A DNA stretch of 64,000 nt from Chrysomallon squamiferum (GCA_012295275.1 CM022679.1:124001-188000), one strand, 5' to 3'; counted from the stretch's first letter, positions 13,758-25,665 are shown. Notes: generated from the letters alone by a model not told the origin. Translations and numbers: made by a program.

Positions 13758-16700
13758 ATTTTCTTTTATACACAAAAGTCACTCTTTTAAAAAATATCTA
13801 TGCAACAAAATCAAAATTTCTTTCCCTCTTTCTTTCTCCATAACATTTCTACAAAGACATGAAGAAAGAAGAAAAAAAAAGTCATTATTGACAAATATTA
13901 ATGATTTTCTTAAGAGGGTTAGAAAACAAGTATTTATAACAAAAACAAAGACACAAAGAAACACTGGCAAGAAGGAAATAAAAAAAATAATAATTTAATC
14001 AGTAACAGGCAGAAACTAGCCGAGAAATAATGAGGGGAAAACAAACCATAAATCTTGTCTAATGATGTAAAACACAAACACAGTTTATCATTAGCAACGT
14101 AACACAGGTGTGTCATAATCAGTCAGCCATTTTGAATCTTATTTTCTGTTTCATATCAGTACCCTCACATTTCAATTTACTCTGACAAACATTTTTTTTT
14201 TTTAAATTTAACATTTGAAAACAAAGTCACATAACAATGGAACAATGAAAGCCATCTTGAAATTTTATTTTTAATATTTTTGTTTTATCAATACCAGTAT
14301 CACTTGTTCAGTGTAATGATATAACTATGGAAGCCCTCTTGTATTTGCATTAACAATTTCATTAGTTATAAACATAAAAACAAAGATAGTTATATAATAA
14401 TGTCAATGGCAGCACTACTGAAATGTGTTTAATCATGGAGATATTTTGAAAGTGAAAACACACTTGAACGCTAATACAAAGAAGTTTCTAAAGTTCTGTG
14501 TTTATTTTTGTTTCTGTTTACTTTTTTCTGGCTGCTATAAATACAAGTTTATAGATTTATTCCTGAAACAGTTGACGTTCTTATTTCCTGTCTGGATCAG
14601 ATGAAAAGATAATTTTACGATGATCAATCAAACACTGAAACATTCTGTCTGCAGATCTGAGTGTTAATGTGATGTAGTCTACTAGAAGATTCTTACAACC
14701 TGCAGTGACCTCTGGGTTCAGATCAGTACCATGATACAACTATTATGTCTGTCAGTACTAAGATCAATGACTTGATCATTGTTTCAACAAAATACATGCA
14801 AATTAATTAAAAACAACACAAGAAAATGTATTTTTTTACTTAGTCCTCTGAACAAGATAAATATAAAAAAAACACTGAGTCAGAATTAATTTTCATCACA
14901 AGTAATTCTAAATAGCTTTCAGATTATAATTCCAGAAAAGAAACTTGATTTTAGAGATAATATTATTTGTCACTGCAGACACAGAGAAATATTTGTATAA
15001 ATCACATATATAGTGATGTCAGATGTGGAGAAATATTGATATTTAGATAATAGAGAAATGAACACTGATACTCAGACAATGAGGTGATTTTAGAGAAATG
15101 TACCTTGATGTTTAGACAATGCTGTGATTTCAGACACAGAAATGTACATTGATGTTTAGATAAAAGAGAAATAAACATTGATGTTTAGATAATAGAGATG
15201 AAAACTGATGTTTAGATGTTATTTCAGATAGAGAAATGAACATTGATGTTTAGATAATGTTTGTGATTTCAAACAGAGAAAAGAACACTGATGTTTAGAT
15301 AATGTTTGTGGTTTCAGACAGAGAAATGAACATTGATGTTTTGTTTCTGTGTGTGGTCTACTCCAGCCTCATCTGTCAGACAACACAAGCCACTTACTAC
15401 AGCAACACACAGAAAACCAACCAATGCAACAACTGCTGTCAGGGAATGCCCGGGCCCCAGGGTGTGCCAGGTCTCCCTGGGTTACATGGAACTCGGGGTC
15501 AGGATGGACACAAGGGTATGAAAGGAGATGAAGGGAGCAAAGGCAGCAAGGGCTCACAAGGTAAGTAGAACCCTCCCCATTGTCATCAACAGAACATACC
15601 TCTGCTAGTATCTGTCCTGTACCCAAAAGTTTAAATTATATTCACGAACAAGAACAGTAACAAATAAATTAACTTTTCTATTAATAAGCATCTTTATACT
15701 TTTATTTTAAAAATGTGTTAAAATACAGTTTAAGTGTTATTGTATCTAGGTGTGAGAGGTCCAGTGGGGCCAGAGGGTCCAAAGGGAATTCGTGGTAAAA
15801 AGGGCCAGAAAGGAGAATGTGGCCCCCAGGGTAAGGATGGGGACAAAGGAGACTTGGGCTCACGTGGTTATCCTGGACTCAAGGGCACAAAAGGAGACAC
15901 AGGAGAAAAAGGAGGACGACCACCAAAAATAGCTTTTTCTGTGAGCAGGACTGAGAAACTGGGACCAGTTCTGCAGAAAACACCGGTCCTGTTTGACCGA
16001 ATACACATCAACCTGGGAGACAGCTTCGACGTCTACTCGTCTCACTTCGTGTGCAAGGTGAACGGCACATACCTCTTCACAACGCACATCCTGGGACAGA
16101 ACACCGTGGATGCGTACGCGTGGATCATGCTCAACAACGAGCATCAGCTGGCCCTGCACGGAGACGGCCGCGCAGGCTACGGCACAGGAAGCAACACCAT
16201 CATCCTACGTCTGACGTACGACGACCATGTGTGGGTGGAGCTCGGAGAAAAGAGTGCTCTCATGAACTTCTACTCTTCTTACTCAGGTCATATACTGTTT
16301 GAGGACTGAATAGAGAAAAACCTAAAAATTGAGGACTAATTTAGAAGACAAAGGATTTATTTAAATGACAGTGCAAAAAATTAAGGACTAATTTAGAAGA
16401 CAAATAAAATCAAGAACAATATAAGTTTGGGCAGACTATAAAATATGACGATTAAGCCATACAAGGTGTAAATTACAAAACAATAAACAAACAAGCCAAT
16501 GTCAAACCATTATATCTACATTCCAGTATTCACTTAATTCAAAAAAGCAATAAGATAGTATTCCAGGATGTATCAGCGAAGAATATTTCTGATTCAGGAA
16601 TACAGAAAGATATCCAATTTCTGGACCAGATAAAAAAATTCGTGGAAACTCAACTTTCCAGACATTTAATGTTTGATCTTCATTAACAATTTGCCAGTGA

Positions 16701-19700
16701 ACACAGGAGCAAAATTCAGAAATTTTATAAGAATAATTTTGTTTAAAATTCAAGTTTCATTGATGCTGCTGCCACAGAAAGAAATATCAAGCTGATTATC
16801 CATTTATAGTTAACAGATATTCTAATTTGCAAAATAGAAATTTTCTTCAGTTTTCATTTTAATATTTTATGTGAAGTGAGTATATATTTCTATCATTTTT
16901 ATACTGATGTAAAAACTTTTTGTGTAGTGCCATTTATTGTAGCATGTGAAATTCCTAAAACAGACCCTAGATAAACTGAACTATTTTCCACACAAAACAC
17001 TCATATCTCATAACGGAAATCAATTCAATATGTCATGAAAACCCAATAAAATATTTTAAATTCTGACCTGTTCTTCTCTGAATGAAAACCATTTCTTGAG
17101 TGAGCCATTGTTTTGTTGTTTTGTTTATATTCACATACATAAGACCTTTCCACACAGAGCAATATAAAGTGGACAAGGACATGGCCTACAGTGAGAGCAC
17201 TGTAGCCTTGTGATCATCTACACCATCATCCTTTGATTATTCAGTTGTTTCCATCATGTCTAACTTTTCTTTTTTTCCTCACACACTATTTATTATTTAT
17301 AGTACATAGCAAAAATGGACAATTTAATTCATGTTGATTTGAATCAAATAATTTCGTTTTATTATTATATATATATTTTTTGTTTCACTAATTTTAAAAT
17401 ATCTTAATCAGTTTTAGCAAATGTAAATAACTCTTCTGCATCAAACAGTATAGTCTTCACTTGTTATTATCTACAAGCTGAATGCAGAGTAAACAAACAA
17501 CAAAACAAAATGGCTGTATGTGAAAACTGGCTTCCAGTTTTGCTTATCAACCAATTCAAAGAACTGAGGGGTAACTGAATTTTTTTTATTAGACTTTCAC
17601 AATATTCCAAATTGATTTTCTCTGTCCTTTTTGTCAGATATTATTCCATTTTGTTGGGAAAACAGTCTGTTTTGTATTTTAGTGTCCATTTTGAGAGTTC
17701 TAATTATTGTGTGTAAATTTTCTTTCATCCACATTGTTTCAAACATGGCTGTCACAACTTAATTAGGACTGACCAAAACAAATTTTATGTAATTTTTTTT
17801 AACAACATCTCATTTAATTTACAGATGCTGTTCTAAAATATTACAAGATTCAGATTAAAAAGAGGAAAAGAAGTAGTTTTTGTAAAGAGTATTACATAAT
17901 TAGAACATATTATCTCAAATTTATTTTTATGAGTTTTTCAGTGCTGTTTATTTATGTGTTAAATGTATTTCTGTTATGAAAACAATTATTTATAACTTTC
18001 TTCTTTTTACTTTTTTATGTCTGTATTTTATATGTGGAATGTAACCATTTTGTTAGAATAAAATATTTGTTGTTTTTCTGAGTATTAGTTTTTTCTATAT
18101 TACATTTTATTTTTCTTCTATGAATTAACAACACAAAAAATAAGTAGATAAAAATACCAAGACAGAACAGCACAAGAATTTTAAAAATACTGTTAAATTA
18201 TGATTTTAATATCTTATGCACTATTTTACTAGTGACAATTTTAACTTTATATTAACAGTGGTTATTTTTTTTTACTGTGACATATTAAATTACTCCTGCT
18301 GATTACATGAAGTGCTTTATATAGCAATTTAGAGTTATTCCTAGTGGCTTAAAATGATGTGTAATATTGAAATAAATCCTACAAATATAAAATGTGTAAT
18401 ATTGAGACAATCCACAGGGTTGCTCCTACAAGTTTAACATGACATGCAATTTTGACAAATCACAGGGTTGGCCCTACAAGTTTAACATGAAATGTAATTT
18501 TGACAAATCACAGGGTTGCTCCTACAAGTTTAACATGACATGCAATTTTGACAAATCACAGGGTTGCTCCTACAAGTTTAACATGAAATGTAATTTTGAC
18601 AAATCACAGGGTTGCTCCTACAAGTTTAACATGACATGCAATTTTGACAAATCACAGGGTTGCTCCTACAAGTTTAACATGACATGCAATTTTGACAAAT
18701 CACAGGGTTACTCCTACTACTCAAAATGATATAAAACACTGAAATAAACCTGAGGTTTACTCCTTACAAACAGGGAAGTGAAACCAAGAAGTGTAATACA
18801 TCCAGTGACCCAGTGTCTTGTTTTCTGTTAGTTACATCACATGACCAGACACAAGTGTTTATCATTAATTTACAGGAAACATCCAACATTTACTTAAATC
18901 ATTAACTGGACAGATTTAAATTGGTGATATCAATAACTTGCCTCTGGAAAGAGCAATTTTGTCAAGTGAGAGTTGATAATTACGAGATGTCACGCACTCC
19001 AACATGTCTCAAGATATCAGACAATTATCTCCTCATATCACTAAATTAGACAGTTAACCCTTCACAGCATTTTCACACAGGGAATTCTGGGTAATCTAGT
19101 TAGTTTGGCATATTGCAGAAGTGTCTCGTTTTGAGAATACTGACAATTGGGCTAATCAATAGACATTTTTCTTAAGATTGAGGACCATAGCTAACGTCGT
19201 CTGCTGCTGAATTCAACTGCAGTGACTCAGTAGAGAAACCACTAATAAATAAAAATGTCTTCCCTTGTTAATTTTATTTTTGAATATTTTATTATTAATA
19301 CAATTATCAGTATAATGGTTTTAATTCATATATGAAAACATATTTTATATTTTAGCATTAACATAACTATAACTTAACTGATGTGTAAACAAAAAAATGT
19401 CAGTCTGATCTCATCAGCATAATTACAGATTAAATAATTCATGTAAGTAGCTTCTGTTTTTTGTAAACATGATTTCATTATTAATAAAAAAAAAATCAGT
19501 ATGTCTGTCTCATGAAAGACTTTTCTGCCCAATTATCACCTCTTATCAAATAATACAAACTCAGAAAAAGTACTAACTCTCTCTCTCTCTCTTTTCTGTC
19601 AGCAAGTTTAAGTGCATCAGTAGTTGAAAACATGAAACTGTTAATTACTATCAAAAAACATACTACCATCAGTTACTGAATGATATTAACGTTACCTTAC

Positions 19701-22700
19701 ATATATCAAATATAAAACAAGGATTACGTCTTTACGCAAACATAAATAGAACACTGTGAGGTTTTTCTGTCCAGACAATTATTTAGAAATAAATTCTGAA
19801 ACATTAAAAATTCAAACAATCAAAATTTTCAAAATGTTCAGGACATTTCCTAGAATTCCATTCTCTGTAAAAAAATAAATAAAATAAAATAATTAAAAAA
19901 TTAGACAAATATATATATTAAACATTTTTTACCTGTCAGGATATTTTATACAATTCTCATTTTTGTCTGTTTTATTCTCCAGTGTGACTTCAGATTTTTC
20001 TATTTTTATCTCCTTGTCAGAATTTTCAGATTTTTTGGTTTTTCTAGGAGCTGCAAGATAAATTTATAAACAAGAGGATAAAAGATGTTTTATTTCTTCA
20101 AATAATGTTATTTTAAGATTCAAAACTGTTTCATTTATCAACAATTAGTCAAAAACATAAGTCAACAGGAAATAATGTAATGTCTCAAAACACTGATTAT
20201 TGTTTTATTATTTAATTAAACAAACGTTGTTTAAAGTAGATTAAAGTAAATCATTTATAAAGTTGTGATATATATTATAACTCTCAGCTAATAAGTTAGT
20301 GGAAAATATGTAACTTTTTGTTACATCCTGCAAACAAGTCATACATATACACACATCTGGACACTTTAAGAATGAACAAAATAAAAATGGCCGTACCAAA
20401 GAAGCTGTGAACTTCTGCTTTCTCTGTGGAACCTCCATCATTTTTCTTCTTTTCTTCTTTAACACACAAATAAAATACTTTTAACAAACACAAAATAATA
20501 AAATTATTTATCAATATTTTAAATTCTTGTTAAATGTAACTAAAAAACAACAAAAAACAAAGCTAACAGAATTTTATATCATGTTCTAAGGGAAGTAACT
20601 CTACTTAGCAAGAAGAAATGGAGAAGACAGAGTTATTCTTATAAATACCAAGACACAAATTACTAACTTATCTTCAATTTTCTTTTCTTATTGTTCACTG
20701 TAATCAAGTACTAATAATACCAGTCTGCAATCAGGTACTAATAATGCCAGCCTGTAATCAAGTACTAATAATACCAGTCTGTAATCAAGTATTATAATAC
20801 CAGTCTGCAATCAAGTAGTAATAATACCAGCCTGTAATCAAGTACTAATAATACCAGCCTGTAATCAAGTACTAATAATACCAGCCTGTAATCAAGTACT
20901 AATAATACCAGCCTGTAATCAAGTACTAATAATACAGCCTGCAATCAAGTACTAATAATAAGAAACAAAACATCTTGCACTCTTTCTGAAATGTAAACGT
21001 TTATTCACATTTACTAAATATTTATTTTACCTGAATCAGTATCTCTTTCACTATCGTCACTTTCTTCTTCAGAGCTTTTTTCTTCTTTATCTTCTTTTTT
21101 GGAATTTTTACTTTTTTTTCTCTCTTTATTCTTCTTTCTAGAACTGTTTTCTTTAATCTTTCTTGTTTTTTTGTTATCAACACATTTATTTTCTTCTCCC
21201 TCTTCAGACTTATCACATTTTAATTTAGAATCTTCTTTTTCTTCACATTTTAACTTAGAATCTTCTTTTTCTTCACATTTTAACTTAGAATCTTCTTTTT
21301 CTTCACATTTTAACTTAGAATGTTCTTTTTCTTCACATTTTAACTTAGAATGTTCTTTTTCTTCACATTTTATCTTAGAATGTTCTTTTTCTTCACATTT
21401 TAACTTAGAATCTTCTTTTTCTTCATATTTTAACTTAGAATCTTCTTTTTCTTCATATTTTAACTTAGAATCTCTATTTTCTTCATTGTCTTCAGTTTTA
21501 TTTGTCACTTCATTGTCTGTGACATCTATTTCCATGTCATCATGGTTACTGAGTATTTCCTTTGTAAACAAAAGTAAAATTATAATTTTCAATGATTAAA
21601 AAATCATATGTCAAATATGTTGTTAATTGAAGCAGAAACTAGACAAATGAACCTAGAATCATGCTGTATACAAAAATGTCTGACATATCACATATTTTTA
21701 TCAAATAATTTTGATTAAACTTATATCTTAAATTCTTTTTCTAAAATGTATTTATATTAAAACACATAAAATGTCAATGTCAGCTCTGCCAATTATTTAT
21801 TTAGTAAATTAAACTCATATATAACAATTGTCATATAAACTGTATACTGGAGAGGGGGAAATATCTGTTCTGAATTTATTTTAAAAAAAATTAAAATAAA
21901 TGAATATTTGTCAAAATTCTAGAAGAATTTGTTACCTCTTTCTTATTGTGTTCAGAATTGACTGGTTTATCTGCACGTGTTTTTTTTCTCTTTGCTGGAC
22001 TGTCAGTGGAACCTGACTGAGGACTCCAGTCTGCACTCTTCCTCTTCACAGCACTGCCAAAACTTTTTCTTGCTAACAAAACACAACATATAAAATACAG
22101 AAAACAAAATTAAATATTAAAGTCCTTTTCAAAACATGATGCGAAACGTTCTTTGTTAAAAAAATATAAATATTAAAAATCTTATTACTAAATAAGTTTA
22201 ATAATAAAATGTTATCCCAATTTTGTTTTATATTACCAGAAAACTCAATAGGAAAATATTCTGTCCAAGCACTGTATATGATAATAAAATGTTAATTAAA
22301 ATTTTAATACTTGCTATTTTTGCTTTAATTTCCAGTAAGCCTATAATCTCACCTGTTTTACGTGGTGGTATTAAAGAGGGTGACTTCACTGGGGTGACAG
22401 CAACAGACCCTGGAGAGGGAGAAGGTGATGATAAAATCTTATCTTCCTGTATGTAAATATAACACAAACAAAATGTTTAAAAATTGCCACACAACAAGAA
22501 GCTGTAATGTGAAAACATTTGTTTAAGAAACTGCACTTTAAGATAAAAAAAATTTTGTTTGGTTGTCTTCCTAGGTTCTGTTAGACATATTTCTGTATTC
22601 TAACTCAGATACAGGTGAATCCAAAATTAAAACTGTTTTAAACTAACCAAAGCACTCTAAAGAATTTTCAATTTTTTTTGACAGTTATACACATTTAATA

Positions 22701-25613
22701 ACATCACTAGTCAATGCTGCTTCAGTTTAATAACAAATCTCATTTTTTAATGAAATATTTAACAAACTAATTTGGAGGCATTCTAGACCATATGAAATCT
22801 GAGTTTGATGTCTGATCAAATGAATACTTAAAGGAAGAATAACTAGTAAAAATAGCAAATGATTATTATAGACAAAGGATTTATCTCCCTTAGAGAAATA
22901 TGAAATTACTGCATTAATTGTTGATTACAGTATAATCATTTTAAACATAAAGGAAGGAAAACATGAAAAAAACCTAAAGGACAGTTTCAAATCACCTCAG
23001 TTTTGTTTTGATCAACATCTTCAGACTTCATTTCATCTTCCTCTTTAATCTTTACATCTTTCAACACTTTGTCCTCATCTGAAATATAAACATGATTTTA
23101 ATCATTGTTGAGTAAACAAAATTGTTACTAACATCCCAAACACAACAAAAAGTACTAACTCAACAAAGAGATAATTTTTTATATTTTAGAATGTTTAAAA
23201 TGTGTTTATGGTAAGATACATAAAAAGATTTCTTTCTGCTAATGAACTGAGCAGTCTGATCACTGGCAGCAAACTTTCTCTCACGTCAAATATGTCAGAC
23301 ACTTTAAAACAAAACTGGTCTGTACACTGTTTATAAAACATTGTCTTACCATCTTTCATGTCACTGTTTACTTCATCATCATCACTGTTGTCACTTTCAA
23401 TGATTCGTGCTCTTTTCTTCTTCGTTGTTATTTTAACAGGAGAATCACTCTCTTTGGGTGGAGAAGAATTTTTCTGTCTTACAGCAGATTTTTGTTTTAC
23501 CTCTTTTTTATTTTTTTTGTTTTTCTCTAAATTTTCTGTTTTTTCTTTCTTACTTCCACTGAAAAGAAAATAAGTTAAGAGTCAAACTAAGCAAGCTTTG
23601 TAAAGATGATATCAATGAGAAGATTTCATACTAAAACATCTGTAAAGATGCATAGAATTACACAGAATGTTTTCATTTTCAGCAATTCAAGTTAACACTA
23701 CGGAAGAGATTTTCAAAATGTTGCATGTTTACCCTTAAGGGTCACCAAAGGATATGCAAGAAAAATTCAGTAATGATGAATACAGTAAGTAAAATGAATA
23801 TTTATAAAAAGTCACTGAAAGAATGTGATTCATGTTTGGCAGATCCTCAAAAACAACGGAAAAATCTTTTTTTTTGCTTTTGTTATAAAAATTATAATTC
23901 TGCAAAACATTTTATCCAATTAAAACACTGTGCACATTTTGCTCCCTGTTAACTTATTGTACTGAAGGTGTTCTGCCATGATATTTTCTCAAGGTGTACA
24001 ATTAGAGAAAACTAAAAACATCTGCTCTGAGGTTTTAAAAGAACCAGATTACTATCTTATCCAGTAACTACCGTGTATCTAATTTACAGGTTTTCTGTTT
24101 GCATGAATGTTTACATGAAGAAAAAGAATTGTGGATTTAACTTTATATAAAATTTGTTTCTGATCATTTATGAACCCATAATCCCAATAAATTGTCAGTT
24201 TCTTATTTTATTACATGTATTACTATTAGTAACAGTTAACCAGGAACCAAACTGAATTACGGGTGTAAAAAGGTGGACTATGGCACAAACAGAAACTCAG
24301 GGCTCAAAGGATTAAAGAAGAAACAGAAAAATAACATAGTTTTACAAAACTATTTGAAAACGTTTTAATATTTTACTCACAAATGGTTAAAAGCATTCTA
24401 ATTAAAAAACATTCTCATTTCTATCTCATTTTTAACATCTCTGTGACTTCTTAATTTTGCAAAACTTTTTTTTTTATTTAAAATATTTCTTACTTTTCAT
24501 GTTTATCTTCACTGTTTGCCTGCCTGGCAGTAAAAAATGACCTAAAAATAAACAAAATAATCAGAGAAACACATCAAAACACAGAACAAATAAACACAGG
24601 GTCTACTTCAACATTATTATCACAGTTTACAAAGTCTAGCTAATAATAAAGAATAAAATATAAAGTTTTCTAGCTGATACACAGATCACGTTTGTGTATT
24701 TTTGTAGACCTTTATTTAGTATATAAAAATAAATAAACATTTATACACTGAAATAGTAATCAGTAGAAAATTATTCTTTCAACAGCTAATAAAATTTTAT
24801 TATAAAAAGAAATGCACTACTTTGTTTTGTTATTAACTTATACCTGTCATGTTACTTATCAACATGTTTACGATGCTGTATAACAAATTTGGATAATCAC
24901 TGTAACTTAGTTTTCTACTCAAATGATTTCTGTCTTTTTGTTTTGTTTTATATAACAGATTTAGAAGACACCTAGACATGCCCATCATGCATGTAGTGAC
25001 TGTGCAAATGATCTGTACTGATACTGTTTTATTTGGTTATTATCAAAGATATGATCACCATTTACAGCCATAAAGTAATTACAAAGTATATATACCATTT
25101 TTAAGATTTTGTTTTGTTGTTTAATTTAAACATGATATTCATTTTACTGAGATTAAAATTAATTTAAAAAAAATGGATTACTACATTAATTGTAATATTT
25201 GGTACACTGGAACTAAATGTTAAAACAGCAGAGGTATAATAATAATGACTGAAGTACTACTGATAATAATTGTAACTGCCAGCAGGTAATAAAATTAGGC
25301 TTGAAAGCTAAGAGAATGACTGCTTGATTTCGTTTATCTAGACTGACTGGAAAATTAGTGATAAAACCTACTGCGACCAGCAGCAGTCACTGTACTTCGT
25401 TTATTGTAAACTTTATAATAAATTATATAATTATAATATAATATAGTATATATCGTAATTTATTTACAGAAAAATCGCAAAAACTAAAATGCTGAATTAA
25501 ACTTAAACCACTTTTTCCAGGTTAAATTTAAAGGCACAGGCATTGCGATTAAGAATACATTTCGCGTGTATTGATGAAAATATAAATCCAACTAACATAA
25601 TCGATTTCTGCAT
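2908..25613 (-). CDS. LIG1: DNA ligase I, 25 coding exons
   Basis: ATP-dependent DNA ligase that joins Okazaki fragments and seals repair nicks in the nucleus. Exons, 5' to 3': 25597-25613, 24494-24541, 23350-23558, 22996-23078, 22353-22446, 21936-22072, 21031-21559, 20397-20456, 19933-20050, 11480-11569, 11014-11070, 10645-10817, 10117-10181, 8616-8717, 7771-7939, 7324-7423, 6864-6949, 6442-6557, 5859-6065, 5423-5639, 5137-5219, 4821-4973, 4160-4357, 3893-3985, 2908-2988. All junctions keep frame and total 3285 nt (1094 aa plus stop). The protein has an N-terminal PCNA-binding box (QKSIMSFF, residues 2-9), a basic motif KKKRAR near 68-73, a repeat-rich acidic/basic linker (about 22-400), then the DNA-binding, adenylation and OB-fold regions. 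The nucleotidyl motif [10 protein letters not shown] puts the catalytic lysine near residue 744. About 350 residues follow it, as in human LIG1, so the extra length is all N-terminal. The exon 15 donor (GTCTCT) is weak. Confidence 0.97.
3465..3895 (-). repeat. Donor-site minisatellite, LIG1 intron 24
   Basis: About eight units of variable length (48-73 bp). Each contains the minus-strand core CACAGGTAAACACT. The copy nearest exon 24 is the real donor of that exon (exon end at 3893), so at least seven identical decoy donors lie downstream in the intron. Confidence 0.92.
5758..5909 (-). repeat. Two-copy partial duplication of LIG1 exon 19 donor end
   Basis: A 62-bp stretch at 5758-5819 is repeated without mismatch at 5847-5908 (offset 89 bp). 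The right copy is the real 3' end of exon 19, encoding [13 protein letters not shown], with its GTAAAT donor. The left copy is an intronic pseudo-exon end with the same donor. Using it would add 89 nt and shift the frame. Confidence 0.93.
6442..6557 (-). CDS. LIG1: LIG1 catalytic-lysine exon (exon 18)
   Basis: It encodes [14 protein letters not shown] followed by [10 protein letters not shown], the start of the adenylation domain. The AAA codon at 6463-6465 is the lysine that takes AMP. The flanking splice sites are clean (CAG acceptor, GTAAGC donor). Confidence 0.96.
7905..8195 (-). repeat. Acceptor-site minisatellite at LIG1 exon 15
   Basis: Six copies of a 48-49-bp unit carry a pyrimidine-rich tract, TTGCAG acceptor and exon start encoding [11 protein letters not shown]. 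The copy at 7931-7939 is the start of the exon. Acceptor dinucleotides recur near 7940, 7988, 8036, 8084, 8133 and 8181. The first four are spaced 48 bp (16 codons) with no in-frame stop, so choice of an upstream acceptor would insert 16-residue repeats. Confidence 0.92.
8260..8400 (+). mobile_element. Possible tRNA-derived SINE remnant
   Basis: GGTTCAAATC at 8376-8385 resembles a tRNA B box and lies downstream of a weak A-box-like stretch. No tail or target duplication is clear, so this is a weak call. Confidence 0.2.
9080..9150. repeat. TA and AAT microsatellites
   Basis: A TA run followed by an AAT/AAAT run, in LIG1 intron 13. Short open frames across it (poly-Tyr/Ile) are artefacts. Confidence 0.9.
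13075..13214 (+). promoter_or_regulatory. Candidate promoter and untranslated exon 1 of the C1q gene
   Basis: A CpG-rich island in otherwise AT-rich DNA contains a CCAAT box (13081-13085), a GC-rich run near 13106-13122 and a CRE half-site TGACGT (13125-13130). About 85 bp farther on is a strong donor (exon end at 13214, followed by GTAAGT) that could splice to the acceptor at 15317, nine bases before the C1q start codon. Transcript evidence is lacking. Confidence 0.5.
15010..15345 (+). repeat. Minisatellite carrying the C1q acceptor and start codon
   Basis: Degenerate 30-46-bp units share TTTCAG, GAGAAATGAACATTGATG and TTTAGATAAT. The last unit runs through the real acceptor (15317) and the first five codons (MNIDV). 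In upstream copies that keep the ATG, MNIDV is followed directly by TAG, so the real copy differs by escaping the stop and running on into the signal peptide. Confidence 0.85.
15326..16309 (+). CDS. Secreted collagen-like C1q-domain protein, nested in LIG1 intron 9
   Basis: Two coding exons, 15326-15560 and 15750-16309, join in phase 1 to give 264 aa. Residues 1 to about 22 ([22 protein letters not shown]) form a typical signal peptide. A Cys-containing neck (CNNCC) may link subunits. Roughly 29 Gly-X-Y triplets follow (about residues 34-120), interrupted only by the phase-1 intron after a Gly codon start. The C-terminal C1q/TNF-like globular domain (about 125-264) shows family landmarks: AFSV, FDRI-x-[13 protein letters not shown], the NNE turn and a final GHILFED. 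C1q-domain proteins trimerise and often act as soluble pattern-recognition or matrix proteins; which role applies here is not visible. The upstream in-frame ATG at 15302 was rejected because it precedes the acceptor and would spoil the signal peptide. Exon 2 is markedly GC-richer than its surroundings. Confidence 0.95.
18390..18720 (+). repeat. 48-bp tandem array in LIG1 intron 9
   Basis: About six to seven copies of a 48-bp unit. Because 48 is divisible by three, it leaves an open frame of 16-residue repeats (like [16 protein letters not shown]). No signal, splice context or family match supports coding. Confidence 0.9.
20703..20960. repeat. 27-bp tandem array, LIG1 intron 7
   Basis: About ten copies of AATCAAGTACTAATAATACC plus a CAGYCTGT tail. 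It is intronic, about 70 bp from LIG1 exon 7, and contains no recognised splice site. Confidence 0.9.
21200..21466 (-). repeat. LIG1: 30-bp coding minisatellite in LIG1 exon 7
   Basis: Eight full copies and one partial copy of an in-frame 30-bp unit encode a ten-residue repeat (consensus [10 protein letters not shown]; variants Y/C, D/H, L/I) at about residues 228-316 of the ligase linker. The highly charged segment is probably disordered or a single charged helix. It accounts for about half of the 175 extra residues compared with the human protein. Copy number probably varies between individuals (inference). Confidence 0.93.
25597..25613 (-). CDS. LIG1: LIG1 first coding exon (17 nt) opening the PCNA-binding box
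   Basis: This tiny exon encodes MQKSI plus two bases of a Met codon. It ends at a GTTAGT donor and joins the exon at 24494-24541, which opens with SFFTARQ, restoring QxxIxxFF at the extreme N terminus where LIG1 carries it in other animals. The start was chosen because no other upstream ATG followed by a donor gives this phase and motif. Confidence 0.88.
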
Positions 25614-25665
25614 CGTAAATGATGGTCGAATACCGTATTTTTATTAAACTTCACAAATACATTTC

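Larger units (their letters stand above)
11570..19932 (-). other. LIG1 intron 9 hosting a nested opposite-strand gene
   Basis: An 8.4-kb intron between the last linker exon (ending YPD) and the first exon of the catalytic region ([11 protein letters not shown]). It holds the plus-strand collagen-C1q gene with its probable CpG-rich promoter near 13.08-13.2 kb, an AAAT microsatellite (about 13700-13757) and a 48-bp array (18.4-18.7 kb). The rest is AT-rich with nothing recognised. Confidence 0.9.

Noticed and set aside
15302-15325. Upstream in-frame ATG for the C1q protein
   Set aside because: It precedes the acceptor at 15317 and would bury the hydrophobic signal core; 15326 gives a normal signal peptide.
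18439-18729. Open frame of 16-residue repeats ([11 protein letters not shown] type)
   Set aside because: It is only a 48-bp tandem array that happens to lack stops; no signal peptide, splice context, or family resemblance.
21099-21599. Plus-strand open frame rich in Ser-Phe repeats
   Set aside because: Antisense shadow of LIG1 exon 7, which joins in phase with flanking ligase exons.
23725-23952. Cys-rich 75-residue open frame; considered a transposase fragment
   Set aside because: No domain motif could be recognised, and it lies in a LIG1 intron without inverted repeats or target duplication that I could see.
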